64,000 nt of DNA from Cryptomeria japonica (GCF_030272615.1 NC_081408.1:764230173-764294172), one strand, 5' to 3'; shown: positions 44,398 to 58,803, numbered from the stretch's first letter. Notes: generated by a model not told the origin, from the letters alone. Numbers and translations: made by a program.

Positions 44398-44990
44398 TTA
44401 ATATGATAGCGTACAGATCCTTTCAACCATAGAACAGATTTTTTTTAAGAATGGCAAGTCAGATCTTTTTGTATAGTAAAGATGGATAAATAATCTTGAA
44501 TCTCACGAGGACATGACTTTCTAAAGTTTTGATGGTGTTTGTCTATTTTCTGGTTTAAGTAATTAGTTTATAGTCATTTTATTTTTTCAAATAGGATGAG
44601 ATAGTCTATTCTAGGTTAAAAACCCTCTACCTAAAGTCTGTTGTCTCACGCCAGAATACTTTGGCGTTGCTTGAGATTTTTCTTGATTTCCGTACAATTT
44701 GTGTATCCCACAAAGTTGTGCTTACTTGAAAATACATTTAATATTTTGTTCAAGTCTGCAAAAAAAACTTACGTCAGATCTTCGAATTTCATTGTTCTCA
44801 ATCTCTGATATTTTTTAATTCAATCTTAATGTATTATGAATAAATTGAAGCGCAAGAAATTGGTTTTCCTGTCTGACATTGTTTCATTATTATTCCTACA
44901 CTACCCATTTTTTTTAACTTGGTGTAAGGAGAAAAAAATGAACCAAATGTAAGGAGAAAAAAATGAACCAAACTACGCTATTTCTTATGG
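44398..44990 (+). repeat. Dispersed duplicate, copy 1 (partner at 48556-49090)
   Basis: Shares ATATGATAGCG, AGGATGAGATAGTCTATTCT, CCCTCTACCTAAAGTCTGTT and TTAACTTGGTGTAAGGAGAA, in order, with 48556-49090. Non-coding. Its right end holds a 26-bp tandem repeat of (T)GTAAGGAGAAAAAAATGAACC. Next to it, a 41-bp unit (CAATGACAAAGCATGTTTC...) is repeated at about 45058 and 45099. Confidence 0.8.
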
Positions 44991-46449
44991 CTGCAATGCT
45001 TTTTGGAGGTCTTTAGGCTCCCACATCACTTCCCCAAAACATCACATCTCTTCCAAGCAATGACAAAGCATGTTTCTATTATAGAATACTAGAAGATGCA
45101 ATGACAAAGCATGTTTCTATTATAGAATACTAGAAGATGAATGGTAGGAAATATTTCTATTTTTTTTATTTGAATATTTATTTTGACCAAGGGATTAAAT
45201 TGTTCTCTATAAGCGAAAAAAAGAGCTTTTAATCATTCCTTAACTTTGTTCATCTATAAAAAATCATTTTTTACATTCAGAATTGAGTCAATGGTAATTG
45301 TTTTCCATCTTTCATGAGCTTTGACCATGAAGTCCTTTTTAGACCAGGCAAACTCTTATGTATCTATTCTCTACTTTTCGTAGCAGAATATGTATAGCAA
45401 ACTCTTCATTCTTATACTGTTCATTATGCTTGTGAGGCTTTCTTTTTCACTCACACAGTCCCCACCTTCTTACCTTATGTTGCAGCTTATTTCAATTTGG
45501 CACCTCTCTAACTCTTCATCGCAACCCCTGTCCATTTATTTGGGCACCTCTTCCTATCCTCTATGCGCAGCCCCTATGCAATGCGATAGGAAAAAGTCTC
45601 TCTCTTAGTTGCCACGCACAATATCTTCTCTAGGTTGTTGATTGTTTCACCTTCGATGCATCTTTTAACTTCCTTTTGGTCGATGCTTCTCTTGCTTACA
45701 TTTATTTTTTAATCTATTTTGATCTGTTTTCAAATTCTTGTGTGTGCAGAATATGTATATCCATTTTTTTGCGTTCAATAATTTCAATTACAAAAAAATT
45801 TAAGAGTTTCTTTCTTTCATTAGTAATTGTGTTTTTTCGATAAATTTGAATGTGGGTGTTTATATAGATCCAATATTGTTGTGTACTGTTTTACCTCGGA
45901 ATTCAAATATACTATAACCAATGGAATCAGATAAATCATCTAGCTAGACTTACACAGAATTCGGTGCAGTCAAACCTAAAATAGAATTAGGTATATTACC
46001 ATCAAGATTATTGTTGGTAATGTTTCTGCCCGAAAACATCAAATTACCAAAGCTATTTCAATCAGAGGGAAAACATGAGCTAGCTAGAATGAACTAAAGC
46101 CAAGCAATCCAACAAAAAATTTACCCCCTTTTTTTTTCACTCATAGGTTTTGTAGTTTTGGCGGAGTTGAAGAACGGATGTTGCCGTGTATGTTGTTAAA
46201 ATCCCTTCATTAGAACGGACATGATACAACATGCATACAAATAAATAAAATGAAATAATAAACATTTATTTATAAGTCTAATAATTTATTTTTAATTAAT
46301 TATTTAAATAACTTTGAAGAATAAATTGTTTTATAATTAAAATATTTTAAATTTAATAGAAATATCTTAATATATATAAAAAATAAAGTTAACTCAAAAT
46401 TATAATTGAAATGTAATCCTAATTTTATCAAAACTTTAGTGCTAATATA

Positions 46450-47060
46450 ATAGTAGCTGTTGTTAAATTGTAACCCTAATTCTAGGATAACTTTAGTGTC
46501 AGGTTCAGTATGATTTGTTTAGTTAGCTTTAATTTTGCTTTAATGTTAAGTTTAAAGTTCAATTTGGTTAAGTGTTAGAGTCATGGTGGAGTTTGGTTTG
46601 AGATTTTTTGATTTAATAAAAATAATTATTAGAGTTCAATTTGGCATATGGTCAAGGTTCAAATTGGTAGTTTATTTTACTGTTAGGAGTAGATTTCAAA
46701 TTGGTTTAGTGTAGAATTAGGTTTATGCTTGTAGGGTTCAATTTTATCTAGAGTAAGGGTTATGTTTCAATTTGGTTTATGGTTTAATTAGGTTTGCACT
46801 TGGAATTCAATTGGGTTTATAGCTAGGGTTTATTTAATCTTAGTGTTAGGGGTAGAGGTCAATTTGGTTTAAGGTTAGTGTTTAAATTTCATTTAGAGTT
46901 ACGGTTATAAAATTTGGTTTAATGTTATAGTCAAGGTTTCATTTGGTTTGGTTCAAGTTTAGGTTTCACATTAGTTAAGTGTTACAATTCATTTTGGTTT
47001 AGATTTCAATTTGATTTAGGGTTATGATTCAATTAGGTTTGCAATTATATGGTTTAAGAT
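46450..47060 (+). repeat. Degenerate TTTAGGGTT/CAATTTGGTTTA array
   Basis: About 600 bp where short blocks such as TTCAATTTGGTTTA, TTAGGGTT, AGGTTT and GTTAGGGGTAG recur with irregular spacing. It looks like a decayed minisatellite related to the plant telomere unit TTTAGGG, all on one strand. Confidence 0.55.
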
Positions 47061-47968
47061 TAACTATTATTAACTCCACCTAAGCTTCTATTAATTTTTT
47101 TAGCAAAACAAAAATGATCATTTATGTAAGGTTAGGTATCTATCTTTAAAAATTTGAAATGTAAATTAATTCCACTTGTTTTTTTAAAAGATAAAAAGTG
47201 TATTCAACTCCACTACTTTAAAAACAATATATTATATATATTTGCAAGAATCTAAGCAATGAGAATGAGATATAGTGTCTCCTACCGCACATCTTCATGT
47301 TCACATCATATAATCTGCCATGCTATTTAGTCTTTGTTGATGTTTCGTGTTTTACTTAAAAACCGTATATAAAATGGACAACATCATCTGTAACTGTAAA
47401 TGATGTCATAATTTAATTTAATTTAGTATCCCCATAAATAAAATAATTGTGACTTGCCACTATGATCTAACATGTTGGGTCATGGTTTAAAGATAAAAAA
47501 TGAAATAGCTACGTGGTAGTTATCAATACACTACTTTGCACCAAGGTGAAGTAGATGTCTACATTCAATTCATTTTGATTAAAATTAAAATATTAAAATT
47601 ATAAATATTGCAAAGAATCAACTTACACTCAAATTTCTCATTAAATCTAATCCAAAGATAACATCTAGATTCAATGTTAACGAGGAATAATATATCATAT
47701 TACCTTCACTGATTTTTATAATAAAAAAAATTGTATGTATTAATTTTACAATTTTCAACATTATGACAGACTCTTCCATTTGATTACAAAAATTCATTGT
47801 ACCATTTGGGTTATCCAGACATAGATAGGCCTTTCTAGGAAACCGTTTGATTTTTTAAAATGATAATCGTTGTAACATTTGGATTACACAATACATAATT
47901 GGGTTCTCCTAGAAACTGTTTCTAACATCAACAAACAAGTGCGTAGAGTGAACAATACAAGAACACAA

Positions 47969-48376
47969 TTATGCTAACAAACTAAAATGAGAGCATAAAT
48001 TATTTCCTCCTTCGATGCAAAAAAACTGACTTACATGTCCAAGGACATAGTAATGGGAGGGAATAGAACCAAGTTGGGTTGCCCAAGAAGGTGGTGCATA
48101 TTGACATAAACACAGAAAGGGCCCTCTGCCTTCTGGTAGTTCGTCCATATTACTTGAACTTGTTTGCACCCCCTCCTGGTCCGTGTCTTCACCTCCATTT
48201 TTTTCCCGACTTAGAACTGGTATGCCAAAACTGAACTTTCTGTGAGATTGAATCAATGCGCGAGTAACCCAAATGTTATGTGAAATGGTTGGAATAGTGC
48301 CCATATACCTCCCGTTCATCAGAGAATGGGAGCAAAATCCTGGGATGTACTTTGTATAAAACGGATCTTCTCTCAT
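47969..48376 (-). pseudogene. Unrecognised coding-like fragment
   Basis: A 135-residue minus-strand frame has protein-like composition in its second half (SREKNGGEDTDQEGVQTSSS; CLCQYAPPSWATQLGSIPSH; YYVLGHVSQFFC). An overlapping frame upstream (48518-48276) reads YERRSVLYKVHPRILLPFSD and may be the true continuation across a frameshift near 48270. The family is not recognised. A gene fragment carried by a repeat is the simplest idea. Confidence 0.3.
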
Positions 48377-48555
48377 AAATTGTAATTATAAAACACCAGG
48401 TAAGTTGGTTTCTAGAGCTGGAAGTATGTTGAAATATTTTCGAGACATTCACCAAAACAAAAATCCTATGTGCTGAATGACAGTGTATTTTAAACATAGT
48501 TCTCTTTATATGAAACAAATGCTAATTTGAACTGCGTCAACAAATAACTAACATT

Positions 48556-49090
48556 TTTGAATATGATAGCGCACAAATCATTTCAGCTATAGAACATCTA
48601 ATTTTCTTGAAGAATGGCGAGTCAGATTAAATCTTTTTTTTATCAGTAAAGATGGAGAAATAATCTTTAGGACATGACTTTCTAAAGTTTTGATGTTGTT
48701 TGTCTTTTTACTGGTTTAAGTATTTTGTTTATAGTCTTTTTATTTTTTCAAATAGGATGAGATAGTCTATTCTATGTGAAGAACCCTCTACCTAAAGTCT
48801 GTTGTGTCACGCCGGAATACTTTAGCGTTGCCTGAGAGTTTTTTTTCTGTATATTTTGTTTAAGTTTGAAAAAAAAACACTTATCGTCGGATCTTCAAAT
48901 TTCATTTCTGATATTTTTTCAATCCAATCCTAATGTATTTTGAATAAGTTGAAGCATAGGAGATTGGTTTTCATTCTTCTCATTTTAGATGTTTTCCTGC
49001 CGTGATAGTGTTTCATTATTATTCCTACATACTGTCCATTTTTTTAACTTGGTGTAAGGAGAAAACAATGAACCAAAGTAAGTTGTTTCT
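48556..49090 (+). repeat. Dispersed duplicate, copy 2
   Basis: Same order of blocks as 44398-44990, with base changes and a few indels. The two copies are in the same orientation, about 4.15 kb apart. Confidence 0.8.
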
Positions 49091-50080
49091 TAATAAGTAA
49101 TGTTTTCTATTGTTTTTGGGTTACAATAATGTTTATAGTTAGATAACTTTTATATATATATATATATATATAAAACTATTATTTTATATCGGTTTTTTGG
49201 ATGGTACTTGGAAATGAGCATTTTATACATGAACATACAAATAGACAATGTTACATGTTTGATTTTTTATTTGTAGATATAACTATAATGTATAATATTT
49301 TATTGAATGTTTTTGTTTAGGAATGGCAACTCCTCCCAATATTATTTAGATAATAGGTTGCAATAGCCTCCCTAACCTGCCAAGTCAATCATCTCCATCA
49401 AATAATTGGCATGGATTTCCATCAAATAGTATCCTTGCATTTACAAGTAATATTTCATTCAATTGCCTTGACATAATACAAGAAGCAAAGGCAACATGTT
49501 CAACTCTATGTGATGTGTAAGACTACATTGTTGTAATGATGCAGGCACCATTGGATCAATTTCATGTGACTTGTGAAAAGTTGTCAGTCTTTTGTGCCTT
49601 CTTGAAACAAATGCACACTGATGAGTACTATGCTCAAGGCAATGGTGCTAACCTTCAACTTGCATTCTAGAGCTACTTGAATAACATGTAATCGATCTAC
49701 TTTTTAGATACGTAAAAAGTATATAAAACTACAATGGTATTGTGATGCTCAATAACTATGCATCCTTTTGAAACTTTCTCGACTATTGCACACTCGTTAA
49801 AATGATGTTGGAAGCAAAGGACCTCATGTTAAGCTTCACTTTTTTGAACTACTTGGATAATATTCAATAAACATATACTTCACAATTTTGTATATAATAT
49901 ATATCACTATAATGCTTTTCTAGCTTTCTGATCTATGCATAGTTGTGCAAACTATGGATGACTATTTTATATACCTATTCGCTGATTTAAAAACACATTA
50001 TTTACTTTACTTTTTAAAATATATTATGCTCCTTCTCTTCATAAGTTTATAAAATAACCTCTTCTTGTTTACTCCGAACA
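49091..50080. other. AT-rich non-coding stretch
   Basis: A TA run is at about 49152-49172. Two weakly similar segments near 49660 and 49840 (GAGCTACTTGAATAACAT and GAACTACTTGGATAATAT) hint at an older duplication. No gene recognised. Confidence 0.4.
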
Positions 50081-50686
50081 GAATGCATTGTTCATTTATA
50101 TTGGTTTTAAAAGTAGAATACAAATACTCAAATTTTGTACTGCATACATACGAACAATTTATTTCTTCAAATTTCCATTTAAATGTAGGAATATATGTGA
50201 GCAATATTGTGACTTGTATTTATTATTTAGATTTTCACATCAAATCAAAGCTCCAATATTTTTAGTTTTTCTTTTCATTTGGTCTAATTTGATCTTCCCC
50301 CTTTTGTTTCCTTTTAATAGAGTGAAGCAATAATTGTAGGCAAATTGAATTTGGTTCCTTTGATTTTTTAAAAACCTGGTGTAGAATGCATTGTTCATTT
50401 CTATTGGTTTTAAAAGTAGAATACAATTACTCTAATTTTGTACTGCATACATATGAACAATGTCTTTCTTCAAATTTTCATTTAAATGTAGGAATATATG
50501 TGAGCAATATTGTGACTTGTATTTATTATTTAGATTTTCATATCAAATCAAAGCTCCAATATTTTTGGTTCTTCTTTTCATTTGGTCTGATTTGATCTTC
50601 CCCCTTTCGTTTCCTTTGAATAGAGTGAAGCAACAACTGTAGGCAAATTGAATTTGGTTCCTTTGATTTTTTAAAAACTTGGTGTA
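50081..50686 (+). repeat. 303-bp tandem duplication
   Basis: GAATGCATTGTTCATTT starts at 50081 and 50384. The two units stay nearly identical to TTTTTTAAAAAC(C/T)TGGTGTAG. Frames in both units give the same peptides, which are not gene-like. Confidence 0.92.
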
Positions 50687-51989
<1,303 letters not shown>

Positions 51990-52020
51990 ATAGGGAAAAT
52001 TACCACAAGAAGTGAAAATG

Positions 52021-53961
52021 CATCCTTTGACTCGAAATGCACTAAAAAAAATCAATGATGGGCACCCTTAAATACAACCACATCTTCAAGTCGTACGCAT
52101 TGCTAAGATTGGGGATAGCCTCAAATCAACAACTCGATACAAAATGGATCTTTTGATGGAGTTCGTAAATAGAAGGCAATAGTTCCAAAAAAATATAATC
52201 AATACATGACATCAAAATAGATCCTTGAAGGATCTATAGTGTTGCTCATAGGCTATAGTTGCCCAACTATTTGCAAATCAAGGTGGGCAATGTCTTTAGT
52301 TAACTTAGTAAAAAAGAAAAATTGCTTACAAAAAATTTGACAATCATAAACCCATCATTTAGAATATATTCCACTTTCTAACACTTCTTTTTATATATTG
52401 ATATAGGTGGATTGTCGTCTGAGAACTAGAAATCACTTGCTTGCACCATGATATTATTGGTCAACCTGCCTACCTTTTCAAAGACAATGACCTACAACTA
52501 CATGCAACAAGTTCAGACACTCCATGTATAGCACTTGTTGAGGATGACAAAGTACCAAATCTACCTCCTCAAAGGCCATTGTTTGGAATATCACCATCCT
52601 TACAGGAAAAATCCCTCCCCTCCACTATTACTCCTATTAAAAGTTTGAATCTATTTCAAACAAGGTGGCTTATAAAGGGTTGTGTTACAATAAAAAAAGA
52701 AATGCATCACTTCAACAAACCACAGGGACAAGGGTGTGTCTTTTCTTTTGATATTATAGATTGTGAGAACACTGAGATACGTATCACTTCTTTCAATGAA
52801 GTTGCAGACCTTCATTACATGAATATTCAACTTGGAGCTATATATACAATATTAGGTGGAACTGTTAAGCCAACAAATAGGTTGTACAACAAGCTTAATA
52901 GCCAACTTGAAATTTTCCTACAAGATGCTTCAAAGGTTTCTCTATCAGACGATGACCTTACCATTCCAAAACATCAGTTCTCTTTCAAACCTCTAAATGA
53001 AATTATGCAAATGACCAATAATTATCTTGTTGATGTTATTGGAATAGTCATTTGTGTAGATCCAAGCTCCACTATAAGAAGGAGGGATGACACAAAAGTT
53101 CTTAGAAGAAGCATCAAGCTAATGGATATGTCTCCATGTACTATTAATGTTACTTTATGGGTTCCAACCACTCAAAAGGAAGGTACACAACTGCAAGAAA
53201 TGTACCACTCACATCATGTTGTTGCACTTGCAATTAAAAGTGGACGAGTCACTAAAGATAATGGAAAGGTCATAAGCACTTTGGCTAGTACCCACCTTTT
53301 TACAGACCCAAGCATAGAAGAAACAAAACAACTAAAATCACGGCTTGAACAAAATGGGGGTGATGTTATTTCATCATCAACAGAAACTATAGATGTGCCC
53401 TTACAAATTACAAGGAAGACAATTGTTGATATTGAAGAACAAACTATGCATTCAAAACAACCCGTTCAACACATTGTAAAGGCAACAATACGATTCATAA
53501 AATCAAATTCAATTTTTTATCCATCTTGCCCACTTGAGATAGATGGTAAACAATGTAAAAAAAGAGCTGTGTAGAATGATGATAAGACATGAAATTGTTC
53601 TAAGTGCAAGGCTACATTTGTAAATTGCATTTACAGATACATACTTCAACTAAAGCTAGTAGATCATATAGGAACACTATGGGCTATTTCTTTTGAAGAA
53701 CCAAACATCTACCTCCTTGGAATTTCTGCAAAGGATTTATATATGCTACAATTCAACCGAGAAGCAGAGATCAATGTTGAAGCTATAAATAAGCAATCTT
53801 TATTCAAGCAATTTATCTTCACTATGTCATTTGCAGATGATTCAACTGGTGTTCAAGGTCGAATGAAAACAACAATCACCAAAGTTGAGAAGATAGATTT
53901 TGTTGTAGAGAACACCTACTTGTTGGCCAAAATCAATGATATGCACAATAATAATACGTAG
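52021..53961 (+). pseudogene. RPA70-like single-strand DNA-binding protein of the Helitron
   Basis: At 52021-52180 an N-terminal RPA1-type piece reads HPLTRNALKKINDGHP, a stop, then LQVVRIAKIGDS. Near 52240 comes GSIVLLIGYSCPTICKS. After a probable intron, 52410 onward reads ELEITCLHHDIIGQPAYLF and enters a 377-codon open frame (52441-53574). This covers the first two OB folds (LNLFQTRWLIKGCVTIKKEM; GCVFSFDIIDCENTEIRITS; LVDVIGIVICVDPSSTIRRR) and the start of the third, with the zinc-ribbon start YPSCPLEIDGKQCKK. After a stop at 53572 the same fold continues through a CSKCKATF pair to 53961. Host RPA70 binds single-stranded DNA in replication; plant Helitrons often carry such a copy. Stops show decay, though the central 377-codon frame is still open. 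Confidence 0.8.
53743..53961 (+). pseudogene. C-terminal OB-fold piece of the RPA70-like gene
   Basis: 72 codons reading QFIFTMSFADDSTGVQGRMK near the middle, a typical end of the third OB fold of RPA70-like proteins, followed by a stop at 53959. Confidence 0.65.
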
Positions 53962-54261
53962 ATCAAGCTTCATTGCTTATGATATGTACAAGAATATTTT
54001 AAAAACTATATATATATATATATATATTAAATTTTTATATTTTTTGTTATAATATGTGTCAAGACAATGCCACATTTATTTATATATTACAATTTAAGTT
54101 GTTTTCATGAAAATAATGTGTCTACTACCTTTCCTCAATTTTTTTTTTTACTACATGATGCATATAATTAACACTATTTTTTTCATTTAGATTAACGATT
54201 TGTAATTGTACATATTAGTTTTTTTTACCATTGATAATGACACTTACAATTTCATTTACAG

Positions 54262-55237
54262 ATGATGAACTGCACCCCTCAAAATTCTCAAACTACATCC
54301 TCTAAAATTGAAAAACAAAATTTGCAAACTTGTAAAAGAAGTCAAGAGTACTATGCTAGCCATAAAGAAGAAATAAGTATTCGTCGTCATATGAAACATA
54401 AAGAAAAAAAGACAACAAACCATCCCAACCCACAATCAAACAATGACTATAATAGCCTCTACAAGATTTTGCAATAGAATAGACGCATTATCAGACTTGC
54501 AAACATGCACAATATGTTGTGAATGCTAGCCTGGAACACATACAAATGCAACAAACAATGGTCCAATTTGTACTAGATGTTTCCTTGAGAAAGGTAGACA
54601 TCGATTCTCGACATCTAATAATTTAGACCTAGGCAAACAACTAGACGAGTTAAAAAATCTAACCCAAGTTGAAGAGATGCTCATAGCACAGGTAAGTACA
54701 ACAATTCAAGTAAGTCATGCTCATGGAGGACAATACAAATATAGTGGTCATACAATTAGTTTCCCACAAGATATCAAAACAATAGAAAAATATCTCCCGC
54801 TTAGAATTACAAACTTAGATGTCCTTATAGTTCGCAGACTGTGTGCACAAGGGGACCATTATGATTGCTATGTAAGTAGAGCTATAGTATGGGTTGCATT
54901 ACAATATAAGATCAAATATGACCTGTACTACAAAGATGTTCAAATAGATGTTGACTCTCTAGCACAACTACCAGATACAAATATAGACATTTCAAACATG
55001 CTTCATACTATTGATTTTTAACATGAACAAATGGTAGCAACAGACACTGAATATATGGTTGCTGGGGATCAACATGAAAATAAAATAACATACTCAACAT
55101 CATTTATGGCTAAATTACCAAATAGTCACCTTGAACTACAAATCATCAAAGACACCATGCAAATTATAGATGAACATGACAACCTTATTCACTGGCCACA
55201 ACTTGACCCTTCACCAATAAATGAATACAATACATAG
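54262..55237 (+). pseudogene. Helitron Rep-helicase, N-terminal Cys-rich and DUF6570-like part
   Basis: Begins at an ATG (MMNCTPQNSQTTSSK) with a basic KR-rich stretch. After a break near 54477 a Cys pair region reads CTICCEC-stop-PG...GPICTRCFLEKGRHRFS, then LTQVEEMLIAQV, then GGQYKYSGHTISFPQDIKTI and RITNLDVLIVRRL. The order (Cys region, TQVEEMLIA, GGQ.GYSGH.I.FPQD) is that of the DUF6570-type region of plant Helitron proteins. A further frame at 55031-55237 leads on to the Rep part. Confidence 0.75.
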
Positions 55238-56430
55238 GGCCTTCGAGACATGGCTTTTCCCACACTCTTCCCAAATGGTATTGCATTACAATTGCAACCA
55301 CACTATATAGAAGTTCATATGCATGACTATGTGTTGCACTTGATGAGGTTTCATGATAATAGATTTGGACGCCATCCGAGATTTTGATATTTTGTATTCA
55401 GTCTAATGATGAGACATCGCAGCCAAGGACTTTGTCAAACAAAATGTAGAGAATTCCATACCAAACACCATTGATAATCTTCACCTCCACTTACAACAAA
55501 TGCCCAATACTCAGCTAGCCGAAGAATTGATGCATTTTGGTTCTTCCTTAAGAGGGACCTGCTCATATTAGAACAAGTGTCATGGTGAGCTGTCAAATAC
55601 GACTAGCCAAATAGGATCCCCTACTCTCTTCTTCACATTAAGTTCTGCAACTATAAAATAGCCAAATTTACAACGACTATTTGTGAATGGCATGCCGACC
55701 AAATTGCAAACTAACAAAGATTGCACAAACAACATCATCAATAACCCTCATACAACATCCCTATATTTGCATCAACGGTTCACAATATTTCATGAAGAAG
55801 TAATAGAGAGACTCCTATGTGCAACAAATTATTGTTTTAGATATGAATGGCAACACCGAGTATCTGCACATATACATGGATTTATTTGGCTTGACAATGC
55901 ACCAAACATGGACTAAATCGATTGGGACAACCCTGTAGCTGTAGAAATAGCTAAGTCATTCTTTGACAAATATGTTAGTGCATCCAATCCTTGTGCATCA
56001 TTAGATAGAAACAACACAAGGCATCGATCTTCGAAAGAAAATCCTTGTTTGCTAAATACAAGTGAGATCTTCTCTAGAAATACACTTATTGACTATGAAG
56101 ACTTGATAAACCGTGTTCAAGGCACACAAAATTTACTAAGGCAACATGCCTACGCAAGCGAGGTCACCTTACAAAGCATCGTTACAAAGATCCTTGGACC
56201 GAATGTTGTAGCTCTTCCCTGTCATGTGACGAATCAGGAAAAAAAAAAAAATACCCCTGCACGAACTGATGATAGGTTGAATATACATTGCCCATAAATG
56301 ATTTCAATATTGAGAGCTAATATGGATTGCCAACCAGTTGTATCGAAATCACTTATTCTTAAATATATTGTGAAATATGCATCCAAGGCAGAAAGAAAAT
56401 CGAAGTCTTGTATTGATATGTTAACTTGAA
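55238..56430 (+). pseudogene. Helitron Rep (HUH) nuclease domain, multiply interrupted
   Basis: Reads MAFPTLFPNG, LMRFHDNRFGRHPRF-stop-YFVFSLMMRHRSQ, then EWQHRVSAHIHGFIWLDNAP, where HIH is the two-histidine HUH metal-binding motif (about 55867-55876). After a stop at 55914 comes PVVSKSLILKYIVKYASKAE, whose Y-x3-Y pair at about 56364-56378 fits the two-tyrosine active site. Rep nicks and rejoins DNA through these tyrosines. At least five stops and probably some frameshifts break it. Confidence 0.78.
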
Positions 56431-56576
56431 TTTGTAAAAAACAAGCAATTGAGGACAAAGCAATAGTAGCATATCACAAATTTATAGTTGAAATCATTGC
56501 AGATCATGATGTAAGTGCACAAGAGACATGCAATATGCTTTAAAAACTACCGCTTGTTGTTTGCAATCACTCATTT

Positions 56577-57320
56577 ATGACACTAAATTTTGGAAGAAAA
56601 CTATTCCATCGAATCAAAAGAAACCAACATGAAATTGCATTACAATTGAACTATCTACACTCCTACATACAACACCCTCTTGAGATGGAAACAACAACAT
56701 TGATTGATTCTGCTAGATCATTTTTATTTTCTGCCACTCGCAAAGGGTGCAAATGGAAAGAAAGGAAAGAAAACGCAATTGTCAATGTCTTTCCTCAATT
56801 TTATTCTACTCCAAATGAAGATTATGAACAATTTGAAACATTTTGTTGGAGTGACCTACTTCTATACAAGCATTTTTGTAACATTTCAGTGGAAATAGGT
56901 TTGACCAAAGATGACATTGTTGCAAATTGGAAGCAAATGAATGTAAATAAATATTATGTGTGGCATGTCGATTGCATAGTTGATATAGAGGAAAACCATG
57001 AACAAGATGAGGACACTGACAATGAGATAAATCTAGAAAACATTGTACATATGAATGAATGGGAGTTGCTATTACAAATGGGGCTTGGTAGTGTTGGAAA
57101 TCAAAATGTCCTTGAAATGCTTGGTAGATGTGACTTTGACAATATGAACAAATGGAGGGAATGTTCTATTCCACCACATTTACATGACATTGTTGAACAT
57201 TTCATAAGCATAAACATGATGTATGAACAAGATGAAGAAACCACGTTACAATTCAATGATCAACCATATCCACTATCATCCAAATAAGAACTTGCACTTA
57301 CCATTATTAAAGAACATTAT
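56577..57320 (+). pseudogene. Helitron Rep-helicase linker and start of helicase
   Basis: 236 open codons (MTLNFGRKLFHRIKRNQHEI to PYPLSSK) then TAA at 57285 and continued frame ELALTIIKEHY up to the LTR insertion at 57320. The stop is one base from CAA. The frame resumes without loss after the LTR at 58809 as NENSFNQPLHMIIQGTTGTG. Confidence 0.8.
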
Positions 57321-58803
57321 TGTAGACGTATAAAAATGACCACATTCCTAAATGAATATTTTATGTTCATTTTTCTATTTGATTAAATCCAATTTAATTA
57401 AATTATCCACATTCTTCTATTTTATTAAATAAATTACTCAAATTATTTAAATAAAATTCACTATATCCATTTAATGAATAAATCATTTTATTCAATTAAA
57501 TACCCCCTATCCACTTTTAATTAAATTCAAATTTAATTAAATAAGTTATCCCAAATTGAATAAATCTAATTTATTTAATTTCTCCAAATTGTAACCAAAT
57601 TGAATGAAAATCATTTAATTCAATTAAATCCTATTATCTCTCCATCCACTTGCAAAATCCCAAACCCATTTCTAATCCCTTCTAGAATCTTCTAATCGCT
57701 TCTAATTAACCTAACCCTCCTCTAAACTTTGTCACATCCCTAAGCAAAGGGAAGTCACTTCTCAAAAACCTTAAAGTCTTTGATAACTATTGAAGGTTTT
57801 CAACCTTCAACCACTAAAACCCTTAAAGTCTTTGAAAACCATTAAAGGCTTCCAATCTTCAACCACTTAATCCCCAAAGTCTCCAATAACCATTAATGGT
57901 TAATTCAAACCTTCCCACATGGTTAAAACATTTGTTTTGACTCAACCTCTATCCAACCCAAGGGTCTCATCAGGCCATTAATGCTTTGACCATGATTATC
58001 TCTTAATCATTTGCACAAAGGTTTATCCTTGGATTAACTCCTAATCTAGTGGATAAGCCTAACTTAGACTTGACCCTTAGCCTTTAGATAACCATGAGGT
58101 CTTCTCAGGCCTTTAATGCCTCCAACCTCTTCTCTCAACCCAATCCTATGTTGACACTTGTCATCATTTTATTGGTGTCAATTGTGCACATGGATCCCCA
58201 ACTTTCAAACCTGGCCCTTGATTAAACCATTCAATCTTGACCATCCATTGCCCTGTTTGTGCTATAAATAGAGCCCTCATTCCTCCATTCAAAACAATCA
58301 TCTTTCAAATTTGTAGCATTATACTTATGCTCAAATTCTTTCAAGCTTTCATTTCATATATGCTCATCATTTAGCCTCTTTTAGATCAGAAATTAGACTA
58401 AATATGCATGTTTAGAATAAGTTCTTTATCATTTTAGCTCAATCATAGATTAAATATATCATGTTAGGATAGTATTCATACTAATCTTGTCATCTTATCA
58501 TTTAGTTTATTGCATTTTTAAGCATCATACATAGCTTCATATCTATTTCATACTAAAATCAATCAAAAGCATCTCTCGTTCTCATATTTGCCATCCCTAA
58601 ACCATTTTGCTCAGTAATCTGAGAGCAAAAATGTTGGTTTGAGGGACATTGTGAGATAGAGAACCATGGGACCCTCCTTGGGAAGCTGAGTAACACTACG
58701 TTACTCCATAGCTTGCATCAAGAAGTCCTGTGTGTGTGTGTGGACTAGTATTCTAACATATTTTCACATATTAAGTTTTATTCGCCCACTTTTCCCGCAT
58801 ACA
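57321..58803 (+). mobile_element. 1,483-bp solo LTR with ATTAT target duplication
   Basis: Begins TGTAGACGTATAAAAATGACC and ends TTTTCCCGCATACA. ATTAT is directly repeated at 57316-57320 and 58804-58808. A TATA box (GCTATAAATAGAG) is at about 58261. Removing the insert and one ATTAT restores an uninterrupted helicase frame across the joint. No PBS, PPT or internal region remains. Confidence 0.9.

Larger units (their letters stand above)
44991..48555. other. AT-rich non-coding stretch
   Basis: Contains the degenerate telomere-like repeat (46450-47060) and one coding-like minus-strand frame (47969-48376), reported separately. Nothing else recognised. Confidence 0.4.
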
